Assembly (NCBI RefSeq): GCF_019649055.1
Contig: NW_026570233.1
Location: forward strand, 310,001-374,000
DNA: 64,000 nt
Reading direction: 5' to 3'
DNA from: Paramacrobiotus metropolitanus
Lineage: Eukaryota; Tardigrada; Eutardigrada; Parachela; Macrobiotidae
In this document: piece after piece, positions 1 through 9,369 of the stretch
Layout of the letters: every line of letters begins with the position of its first letter
Numbering within the stretch: position 1 is the stretch's first letter
Translations under genes and position numbers: made by a program
Notes under the pieces: generated by a model
Databases searched by the model: none
What the model saw: only the letters and a program-made list of their open reading frames with translations
What the model was told of the DNA's origin: nothing

Positions 1-1444
1 GTAGTGCTTGAAAAGGAAATTTTTTGTATTTTACACGAATTTTGATGCCATGTGCGGGGTCACTTCTCTTAAGCTTCATGTTATGATGAGTCGCTTTTTA
101 TTTACAATCTGCCAGGAATCTAGAAAATTTTTCGTTTAGAAAAGATCACGGCGCGATTGGTGTCAATTACACAATACACAGCACAAGGCAACTGAATTCA
201 AAAAAAAACTTTTTCGTTTTCAAAAAATAAGCGTTGAGAGGTGACTGCAGCGATTTCGGAAGTCACTAAGCAGTAACTCAGCAACAGCATCATGGAATTT
301 AGCATCGCAGCTGTTTTACTGTCGACAGGATGTGGGTTATGGGAAAAACCGATTAACAATTTACTGAAAGGAAGAAGTGAACCAACCCTGCAGATTTAAA
401 ATATGCGAGACAGAGATACTTTCCAATCTGTGTAGTAGACTAGTAGCGCTAGCCTTATTATTCATGATCAATTAAATTATGGGCACCTGATGCCCAAAAG
501 TTTTCATAGCTGCCATTCAAGGAATGCATAGAAGTAACTGAATGACATAATATGTATAGAGTAAGTCCTGTGTTCCTGGTAGCAGTACGCATGTACAGTA
601 TACGTTAATGGATAAAAAATTAATGGAGACAAAATATACCGAAGTTTCCGAGATAATTGCAGGTTTATTTAATTTTATTTGATTGACTACTTAGCTGAAA
701 ACAACTTTAATTTGCCTGCATACCGCATTTTAGGAACTTATATTTAAAATCCCCCTGTGTGGATTTTGCTGAGTTACTTGGCCTGCTTACGGTTAGATTA
801 CTAGTATGTTCCGAATCTGCGTTCGTTTGAGGTGCGGCTAAAATGCTAGCGCTCATTAATTTGGTGGTCATCATTAATATTCACCAGTGCGTTCTTCAGT
901 ACGGACTTCAACAAACGTCAGTAATATAATGCGTAAACATGGCACAATAACACAGTAACGTGATGACCCGTATACATAATTGATTAAAGTTGTGTGTGTT
1001 TCGCCGGATGGTTGCTGTCATCATTGTCGTGATATGCAACTGGAAGTGGAATAAACAAAGCATACGAATAAATAATTGATAAGCGAACAGACAGTAATTC
1101 AAGTGGTGCGGGTGCTCATCTGCCGGTACAATCCTTTTCTGGAGCTTATCCATATTTAAGATAATTATCTTTGTTGTAAGTAGCGATGAGTGAACGGGAC
1201 AGTTTCGTATAGGACAGTTAGGATACCCCAATAATCTACTGTAGATACAATCCATTTGTTGCGATAAAAATATTGTGATACACAGGAATAACTTCATTCG
1301 ATATTCTCAGCAGCATCACGAATGCGACGTCTGCTGTATAAAAATTAAGTGTTCACCATGCCAAAAAGCAATGTTCACAAATTTTCAAAGTACTCTGTAG
1401 ACTTGCTCGCGAGTACCGATCTTAAGCTGCCAAAACTCAGTTGT
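1..1444. other. Intergenic, no gene seen
   Basis: AT-rich sequence with no open frame that looks coding. It holds a fragment of a dispersed repeat (about 465-610). From about 690 it has weak but recognisable similarity to the sequence at about 15.65 kb, marking the left edge of the large duplication. Confidence 0.5.
465..610 (+). repeat. Dispersed repeat, copy 1 of 3
   Basis: A stretch beginning with the core GGGCACCTGATG and carrying the later motif TTCCTGGTAGCAGTACGCAT recurs in diverged form at about 8085-8365 and 31155-31340. The two longer copies both end near ATTAGCCTGT. No terminal repeats or coding capacity are visible. It may be a decayed SINE or MITE, but the class is not established. 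Confidence 0.35.
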
Positions 1445-2432
1445 CTAAAACCAGAATTTATAAAATTTCTTCACAACCCACACAATCGTCTCGCTAACGT
1501 CTTTAAAGCTAAGAGCTAGCACAATCGGATCGACCACCGATTGCGCGGAGAACATCATCCCGCCAATCTGCAGCCACAAATACGGCAGTTTCACGTTGAA
1601 CAGCAGCGTGATGGTGAAGAGTGACACACCCGGCGTCCAGCAGATCACCACACTCAGCGTCAGGCACACTAGCAGGACCAGCGTCCGTTTCGGCTCTTTT
1701 GGGGGTTTCTTCGTACCCACAACCGGCATATTGCTGGAATTGTGCTCCGTATGACTGGACATGGTTTTCGTATTGGTGTTGTACGTTGTGATGGTGATGC
1801 GCGCATTAAACCGTCTTTTTCGCCGGTACAACAAGAACACATTACAACCCACCATGAAGATAATCGGGAAGGTAAAGTTCACTAACTCTGTTGCGGTTCC
1901 CCATGCCCACTGCGCCTCCATGTTGATTAAGCACTGTCCTGTGGAAGTAGGCATTCTATGGGACACTCCATCCATCACGACACCGTACAACGGCTGCACG
2001 TGAAAGTACAAAAGCATAAACACGCACAACGTAACAGCGATAGCGGTGTTATGATATTTCTTGTAGGACACCGGTTGCGTGATGGCCCACAAACGGTTGA
2101 TGGTGATGAGGAGATGAGCGTGGACAATGGCCGCCGAGGATGTGTAAATTGTGTAGAAAAGAAATGTGCATAGCGCGTCGCCCATCCACCATCTACTGTA
2201 AAGACTGTACAGGATGTTAATGGGGCCCTGGGTGGCGATGTAGATAAAGGTCATCAGGATGAGGTTAAAAAGGTACACGGAGAACGGCGTGTGAAGATTT
2301 CCGGTTGACGATGAACAAGATGATCAGGCCGCCGTTGAACAGCAGCGCCGCCACCAGGATCACTGTGTCCATGATCGGGACGAACGTCCATGATTTTATA
2401 ATATCAGCCGCTGTGGAGTTGTTCATGGTCAT
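1445..2432 (-). pseudogene. Class A GPCR, copy A, frame broken
   Basis: This is the duplicate of the intact receptor at 16334-17314. It starts MTMNNST at 2432, with an Asn-rich, probably glycosylated N-terminus. Transmembrane helix 1 reads on to the VNR at its end. A run of three T at about 2297, where copy B has two, then moves the reading frame. The rest (helices 2-7, about 277 codons) is open to 1445 and keeps the NRLWAI motif after helix 3, CWTP in helix 6 and DPIVLAL in helix 7. Apart from that one base the frame is clean, so this is a young pseudogene or a sequencing error in a homopolymer. No intron is needed. The ligand is unknown. Confidence 0.7.
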
Positions 2433-3797
2433 GAAATAACTGTTGTTACTGCACCGCTGGACGATATTTACTGGAATGGAAGAAATCTGCAATCTGGAAT
2501 AGCTCTTATAGCTATGGTGCAAGGGGAAAGGCGACAAATCCGAGTAGTGCATAAATCATAATCGAAGAATGACTTGGGATGATGCGAATGCGGCATATTT
2601 AACGAGGCACACATTCACACTGATTATAATCTTAACAGTAAGCCAGGTAAGAGCTCTGGCTAAGGCTTAAGCAGCGCCCAGAACCGATGTGGTCAATAGT
2701 GAACATCCGCTAGTTAACATGCGATTTATCAGTGCTTGGTGCAAAATTAAAAGACACCACAATGCATCAGAAAAAGTAGTGCCTTAATTAAAATATATTC
2801 AAATGGTTTTTAGTTATGTACGTATTATGGATTAGATTTTGTCGCGTTGCGATAGAATGTTAAATCATTAAAATCATCAAACTGAAAAGCATCTGTGCTG
2901 CTAAATTTGATACTGATGCGACTACTGTCCGGAATACTGACAGTACTACCTACTTTTTATATCAAAATTTTATGTCAGACAACGGTTTTGAACGTTTCGT
3001 CACCTTTTATCACCGGAATGAAATTACTCCAGACTATGACGGTACTTTCAACAGTCCCATGAGTGATACGAATTGCGTCATGTGGTGGTTGTTACGGAAG
3101 TTAAGCTGATAGAACACAAAATCGCAATAATACAACCATGAATAAACAGAGCATAGAAATTCTGACACCTTTTGGTCATTTTCCCCTTGGCGCTGTCGTC
3201 TGCTGTTTACGCTTATTATGGTGTCTATTGAAGTAAACAGAGCATTGTTAGTATCCGATACGGAATTATTTACACTCCAGATACGCTTTGTACTCTGTAT
3301 GTATCTGTAGGGTGAGTACGTTGTAAAATATAGAAGTACAAGCCCGTTTTCAAACCTGTAGACCGCTGTAAGCGGGATATTTGAAAAACGTGGGCTTGAG
3401 CCATTCAAGGTGCTTCGGCACGTCACGGCGTTTTGGTCATTAACGCCACTGCGGTGTCAGGGGTGTGTGAGAGAGACAAGTATGAGATAGACTGAGTGCT
3501 CTACGCCAATGCATCCAGTGCAGAGTAGATAAAATGTAGCTTTTAACTGTGCGCTTATTCACTGCGTCGCGCTTACAGCGGTCTATCACGTTTCGCTTGT
3601 TGTTCTGCCTATTATTGCTACTTGGAGCTGTATATAATTTTAACATCGCGTGACCGGAATGGTTTTCTGTTTCAAATGCAAATCAGTCCTTTCCTTTTTC
3701 GCCGGTACTCGGTAACAAAAAAGGGGCGTGGGAGCATCCGCGTTCTTTACATTACGTATACATTGGGTTCAACCAGGTGAGCAGCCCAGTGTGACTT

Positions 3798-4202
3798 TCA
3801 GAAATAGATCGTGTATGAATGCTTCCTGCAGTTGCACCCCAAATTTCGCAGTTTCTCTTTTCTTAACATGGCAGTTGTGACGACAAACCCGTTTCGGATT
3901 AAGAAGAAGGTATCAAAATCATTATGTATTTGTTGAAGAATGCTCGATTCGCACTCCACGTCGTTTGGCCCAAACATCAACCTTTTGCTCTTCAGATCTG
4001 GAACTGTACAAGGTGCCCAGGCAACCGTGCCGACACGCACTGACAGCAGGTGTTCGCTGTCTGTAGCAAATTCCTGGTAAAAATTCCTTAATTGCACTTT
4101 ATAGGGTTCGACAAACTTTTGGCGAAGTACAGACTGTAGTATCCATTTTGCAGAAAACCCCTGACTAATTATCTTTAAAGTGGGAACGGCATCTTCCGGC
4201 AA
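3798..4202 (-). CDS. Hypothetical protein exon, 134 codons
   Basis: An open frame of 134 codons with no recognised domain. It contains a WAPC motif, a basic C-terminus with NCRKH, and ends in TIYF. A possible splice acceptor (CTTGTGCAG) lies just upstream on the minus strand at about 4212, so this may be the last exon of a longer gene. The counterpart in copy B (about 18.5-18.9 kb) is interrupted many times and not open. Either the exon is real and lost from copy B, or both are decayed and this frame is open by chance. I do not recognise the family. Confidence 0.3.
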   Translation of the reverse strand: MPEDAVPTLKIISQGFSAKWILQSVLRQKFVEPYKVQLRNFYQEFATDSEHLLSVRVGTVAWAPCTVPDLKSKRLMFGPNDVECESSILQQIHNDFDTFFLIRNGFVVTTAMLRKEKLRNLGCNCRKHSYTIYF

Positions 4203-5117
4203 CTTAACTGCACAAGTAAGTGCACAAGTTGAAGATACCGGCAGCAGGTGCGCTTTTGCGCACCTGTTATTAGGAAGAAAGATTCAGTAATTGCTTGGGA
4301 ATTACATACTTTAGATTACCGAGACAAAAACAGCTTACGGACTTTTACTCGCCTTATAGGAAAACCTAAAACACCATTCCAGTTGTTGAGCATGTACTGT
4401 AATTAACCAGATTAATCGACCAAAGGGAAGCGAAGGACCTCCATGTTCCAGAAAACGGGACTTGTCGGTCACGCACTTAAAATCTTTAACTATATAAAAG
4501 TAAAATATGAAAAATGAAAAATATGAAATCGGAAATGTATAAATTGTTATATCAGTTTTTGCTTAAATAAATACAAAGCAAAGCGAAACAATGAATCAAA
4601 CGAAACAAAATAACCTGGGCATAAGGTTTGAATAAAACGTTTTCGAGAATTTGCAAATTGCATTAACCAAGTGCATTAAAGTCTACTGTGCTTGGGTAAG
4701 TGTATGTGTCTCGATCTTTGTCCAGCTCAGCAGTAAACTCAGTTCAGCAGAAAGCAGTTTGCTCAAAGTAGCAGTTCATCTTCAAACGAAATACACAAAT
4801 GATTTAAGATATTATATTATATACAGACTTCATACAGTACCGGCCAGCTGACGCAATCACTGCTACAGAGTGCTTCTTTGTATAACACTAAGACTGTCAG
4901 CTCAGGCTAGAACACAGTAACAATAGTTAGGTAACCGAAGCTCGCGATCGAATTAAGAAAACAATTTTTACCCGGTCCGAAGACATTTAAATTGCTAAAA
5001 TTTAATTATTTTCTGCACAAGATACGCGTCTTCAACCCACTCCCCAAAGTTTGCGGTGAATTGTACATGAAATTGCGTATGCAAGAGCATTCGCATGAGC
5101 TGTACATGGGAAATGGA

Positions 5118-5914
5118 CTATTTAGAGGGATGTCGGCAGCAATAGCACTTCCCGTAAACAGTCCCAAAGCTCCACTTATCGTTTTGATTGGGGCATCGGG
5201 AGTCGCGGTGCTGCCAGTCATTGAACCAACATGCAGAGCCTTGTTCAGAAACTGTCAGATAGGAGTCGCAGTTGTAGGCGTCGAGAACACGAATGGACGA
5301 TGCATTGGTATTCGACTCTGGCTGATCCGTCTGTCCCATTGCAACGGGCGTAAAGTGATGTGTGCGACAGCAGTAGCATTGTCCGAATCCGTTGTTGAAG
5401 CTAAATTTGTCGCGATCACCGCCGCAACGGTTATCACGCGTTTGCCAGTCATTGTACCAACAAGATGCAACACAACTGCCGCCCTGTAAATTAACGCCAT
5501 CAGAGACAGACGTTCATCATAAGGACAAGCGCTGTTCGAACAAAAGCTTTTAAAGTCTGTAATCGACGGTAACTGTACTGTTTGAAAAACACTTTTGGCA
5601 CCTTTATTGAGAGTGACCTTTGCAGTATATATTTCAAACGCTAAAGCTGCTTTACGGTAAAGTTACTTTATACACCACGTTCAAGTTACTAAATAAAAGA
5701 AGCTTTCAGTTATATGGTAAAATACCTGGATATTATCGTCGCAGTCGAAGCCGGCAGTCATAACTTGAGAGTCGTTGTTGGCTTGTGTCATGACTTGAGA
5801 GCCTTTGTTGGCTTGTGTCATGACTTGAGAGCCTTTGTTGGCTTTTGCAGCGCCAGCATTAACCAACGAAGCGCTGCTAATGCAGCCTAGGACAAAGAGA
5901 ATTGTAGCCACCAT
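5118..5914 (-). CDS. Secreted cysteine-rich protein, two repeated domains (copy A)
   Basis: Exon 1 (5914-5726) starts MVATILFVLGCISSASLVNA, a clear signal peptide. Three near-identical short repeats (NKGSQVMTQA type) follow, then GFDCDDNIQ and the donor CCAG|GTATTT. Exon 2 (about 5572-5118) fits an acceptor at 5573 in phase and carries two tandem domains with the pattern CW-(Y/F)-NDWQ-x-RD-x-RC-x4-DK-(F/W)-SF-x3-(F/Y)-G-(Q/K)-CYCC, ending RHPSK and stop. Between the start of exon 2 (FCSNSACPYDERLS) and the first domain the frame changes at a TCTCT run, identically in both copies. Either a small splice event is missed here or the gene is broken. I do not recognise the family. The Cys pattern suggests a disulfide-stabilised extracellular module. 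It lies in the near-identical tract shared with copy B. Confidence 0.55.
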
Positions 5915-6027
5915 TTCACTGTGTAGTCTTTGACAAACGTTTTGTAGTTTGCAGTATCTTTCGGAAACAAGTTTTTATATGCCTGGGAAATATCAGCGAA
6001 TGCTGCCGTAAGGACAGTGGGGATTTC
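5887..6027 (-). other. Open 46-codon frame after a splice acceptor, overlapping the cysteine-rich gene start
   Basis: On the minus strand the acceptor TTTTATTACAG is followed by an open frame starting EIPTVLTAAFADISQAYKN and running through the start of the cysteine-rich gene in another frame, to a stop at 5887. Its composition (hydrophobic and amphipathic, few rare residues) looks coding, but no partner exon is certain. It could be an upstream exon of the same locus or a remnant of a neighbouring gene. An identical frame exists in copy B. Confidence 0.25.
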
Positions 6028-6709
6028 CTGTAATAAAATCTAGGCCGCCTGTGTTGCCGGTTTCTGCTTAATCACACATGTTTTCGGGTCTAGAAACTTG
6101 TTTCATGTGTAGGTCGTTACTGTCGATTTTAGTATGCCGAGACAAACACTCAGTAATTTCGGCATGTAGACGTAAATAGCCGGAAACAAAAATGTTGCCT
6201 TGTAAATAAGTATCGCTTCTGCAACAGGAAGTGATTTGGCAACTGTTATTCAACGAAAATTGATGGAGCCTACCGTAACCGAAACGGAATTTCACTTAAC
6301 GCTGTTGCTGCTGCTGTTTTCGGTACTACTTAAATGTGCGGCCAAAATTAATGTGTGTACAATCTGGGTAATTCACAGTGCTTAAATTTCCAGTAATTTT
6401 TAGTCATCCGCATTGGCTTGTTATTCTTTTACCGAATTGACAGCTGTAAAGTAAAATAACAAAACAACGGTCAAGTTATTACCACGTAAGAAGATTAGGT
6501 AGCCTAATTAATAAACAATTTTTTGATTAGTAAAGGAACGTCATGGCAAGCATGCAGTACAAGTACAGTAACTGTAGCCACTATGATGGACCCTGGGCAG
6601 CACTTAAGCTGAGTTCACAACGCCGTAGACGAAGCCGGGAAGAAAACGCCTTACAACAAAACAAAGTAGAAGGCGGTATCCGACCTTCATATAACTGCTG
6701 ACGCGGCTA

Positions 6710-8056
6710 TCAGTACATTTCCTCCATCTCTTGCATTGCGCCGCAGTGCAAAGTAGTCGAATCCGTAATCTTAACTTCTAGGCACTCCGCAGACGCTTTA
6801 GTCGGGAGCGACTTTATTTGACGGCACACAATGCTACGCTTTCGCACTTCGGCGCACTCAAATATCTTGTCGAAACGCCAGTCATTCAGGTTCCAGTGCC
6901 AACATGGAACAGAATCCCTGTATGACCATGGTGCAGTGCGAAAACAATACAATGGCATACAATGTAAAGGTGTTTGAAATTACGGCAGTAAGCTATTTTA
7001 AAACAGTTTTTTTCGTAACAGTTTTTATCTTAAGTAGGTCAAATAATTTTTTGTGATTAAGGTTGTCGTAACCGAATAAGAACCAACAAGCAAAAAAAAT
7101 CTGCGTCAAAGTGAGGATTATACATACATTCAGCAACCATTCTGTTGTCCGGATCGCAACAAACCCATGGATCGGCCAGTAGTTATTTGCCGCTGGAACG
7201 CAGTAAAGGATTTTCGACAGTGCATTTCTTAATGAATTCAGCCAATAGCTTTTATATCGGTAGGAATCCAAGGTCGGCCTCCAGTTTACAGAAACCGCTC
7301 CAGTTGTACACTGTTCAACCGAAGCGGTTTTTGTTCCTCTGGGTTTTTAATGACTCTGCTTTCTTAATCGAAAATACCTCCCCATTAGCATTCATACGAA
7401 TGCTAGCATTCATACGAATGCTAATGGGGAGGTATTTTCTAGTATCTTCATAAATGTGCCATTATACAATGGCACATTTGTGAAGATACTAGAAAAATAA
7501 CAGTACAGCCCACGCTCCAAATATCGGCATTCTTTCGGATGCCTTTTCGTCGGTCGCCGTGTCGATCATCAGCTTCATGGAAGTGATCATTTATTGGGCT
7601 GGGGATTTGGTTAATACGCTCAGGTGACAGATACATGAGGGTACCAACCATCGCGGCTGCGCTCAGTGTTTGGTTGCTGACCTCATTAGGGACCGGCACG
7701 AAATCATCTAAGTCAGCAATTTTCGCTACGATGTCCTGGTTAGCGTCGACACCGAGGAGAATGTTGTCAGGTTTTATGTCGCCGTGGAATACGCCATGAG
7801 AATGAAGGAACTCGACGCCGGTTACCATGCCTTTGGTCAGCTTGTGTACGACCGACCAAGCTGGTACTTTTTCTTGAAAACTTCCGCAAGGCTGCCAGTT
7901 ATGCAGACAAATAGGCTCACTGTCGTAGGTTTATTTACGTACTCCATTGCTAATTTAATACTCTGGCTTTGTTGTGCATACAAAGTACTAACACTTAACT
8001 GTGATTTCCACTATGATTTCTTAAAAACAATAAGTATTAGTTTAGTGCAATCATAG
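6710..8056 (-). pseudogene. Protein kinase plus C39-like gene, copy A, heavily damaged
   Basis: Minus-strand duplicate of the gene at 21352-24178. The kinase C-lobe exon (about 7960-7495) keeps HGDIKPDN (catalytic loop, Arg of HRD replaced by Gly), DLD in place of DFG, SPE and DIWSVGC. Upstream it has a one-base deletion relative to copy B near 7870. The N-lobe exons were never copied, because the duplication ends at about 8056. Downstream the kinase frame runs into a pair of palindromes (7371-7492). The C-lobe end exon and the last piece of the C39-like region (6958-6710, with WNLNDWRFDKIF) remain, but about 0.66 kb between them is missing. It cannot make a kinase. Confidence 0.75.
7371..7492. 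repeat. Two adjacent long palindromes
   Basis: 7371-7404 and 7405-7438 are inverted copies of each other (34-base arms, a few mismatches, centre GCT|AGC). 7439-7463 and 7468-7492 form a second inverted pair (25-base arms, 4-base loop). Copy B at about 22675-22730 has each arm only once. The extra inverted block is therefore new in copy A and fits a template-switch or fold-back event. Confidence 0.8.
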
Positions 8057-9369
8057 GCAACCATGTGCATTATCATCACTGATCATTGACTAAAATTATT
8101 ATGGGCACCTGATGTCCCAAAGTTTTTCTGCAGCCAGCACATGGGTGCGTAGCACATCCAGCGGCATAAAGGTATTCCTGGTGGTAATACACATGTATAA
8201 CAATGCAGACGAACGTACCATTTTCGAAACGTGCCTGCTAGGAGCGTCGATTGTTTGTGCAGCACCCAGGATTTATCTAATCGGTAAAGGTAAAGATCTG
8301 TACCAGTATGGTGCATTACATTACTGTTATGGCCCAACAGTAAACTCATTAAAATTAGCCTGTCGTCGTCGTCGTCGTTGTTGCATATTTATTGCACTAT
8401 AATTATAGCACCATGGTGCTATAAGAAATATTGTCACTGTTATTAAATTCATAAGACTGAACAATCTTTGATCGCATCGTCTGTATCGGTTTGTTCTGTA
8501 TCGGTTTATTCGGTAAGATAACTCTCGTACACCAGTACTTTAAGAAAATTACAACACTTTTAAAGTACTGCTTTACTGTACACACTTAAGCCTTTAAACG
8601 AACCAAACGAACCAATGGTGCATGCAATTGCACCATTCGTACATGCATGTGCACTTTTAGTGCATGCACCATTGTTTTGTGTAATTACTTAAGGCTATTA
8701 AATTATACAATTATGTCGTCGCCGTGTTGTAAGTACTTCTTCAAGTAACAAGTGCTCTAATAATTGACTTACCGTGTAATGCACTGTTGACTGATCACTG
8801 CCGTCGCCCCATCCGTATTGTATCAATTTTTTATTACAGTACTGAAATTGTTACCCTTTTGTTTGTAATTCCCCATCTCGCCGTGCTCCCCGATGCAGTT
8901 CAGAGGTATTTTCTCGTCGAGCGGTTAATATTGGGTACTGATTGCACAAGTGTGTAATACCTAAGCCCTTGGGAAACAGCAGTGGACAGTGATCAGGAAC
9001 GCAGGTACCATTGACAGCAATTGACAGTCGTTGGCAGCAAAATTTACTGTTGCAATTTACTGTCGTCGTTCTGAACGCTGAGTACTGTATTGGCATTTAC
9101 ACAAAGAATTTTGTACGTTACATATGTGTCGTACAAATACTATCTAATTAAATTCAATCCCATTATTAATCTTGCAATAGGTTAACTTTTGCAGAGCCCT
9201 AATGTATTCCTGCAATCCTTTAAAACCCAATTTTCTATCTGCCTTCATTTGTTTTTCAAAAAAACCTCTAACCAGAAAAGTTTGAAGGAAGAAAATTCAA
9301 AGACTTCCGGTGCTGGAAGGAATAAATTGCCCGGTACGCCAGCGCAATGCAAAAGTACGGTGGAAGTAT
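8057..9369. other. Intergenic, no gene seen
   Basis: This region holds a second copy of the dispersed repeat (about 8085-8365), a short CGT-rich microsatellite (about 8363-8385) and a cluster of imperfect palindromes built on GGTGCATGCA (about 8612-8675). Open frames here are short and have no coding signature. Confidence 0.45.
8085..8365 (+). repeat. Dispersed repeat, copy 2 of 3
   Basis: It begins with GGGCACCTGATG, continues with TTCCTGGTGGTAATACACAT and ends near ATTAGCCTGT. It is diverged from the copies at 465-610 and 31155-31340. The open frame across it (8112-8402) is not conserved in the other copies and is not counted as a gene. Confidence 0.35.

Larger units (their letters stand above)
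690..8056. repeat. Segmental duplication, copy A
   Basis: This block matches 15650-23285 in the same order and orientation: GPCR, 134-codon ORF, cysteine-rich gene, kinase with C39-like tail. Most of the match is visibly diverged (many substitutions and small indels), except 5113-6529, which is almost identical. Copy A lacks about 0.66 kb of the C39-like exons near 6925. It stops at about 8056, before the kinase N-lobe exons present in copy B. The array at 9.37-13.8 kb lies between the copies. Confidence 0.85.

Noticed and set aside
3034-3426. Minus frame of 130 codons upstream of GPCR copy A
   Set aside because: It has no domain and no conserved open frame at the matching place in copy B (about 17.9-18.3 kb), so it is probably open by chance.
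5006-5489. Plus frames over the cysteine-rich gene (for example 4992-5489)
   Set aside because: They lie antisense to the exon with the repeated CW-NDWQ-CYCC domains and have no features of their own.
6068-6295. Minus frame with several Cys (NNSCQITSCC) next to the cysteine-rich gene
   Set aside because: It is present in both copies only because the tract was homogenised. It has no signal peptide and no consistent splice link to the gene downstream.
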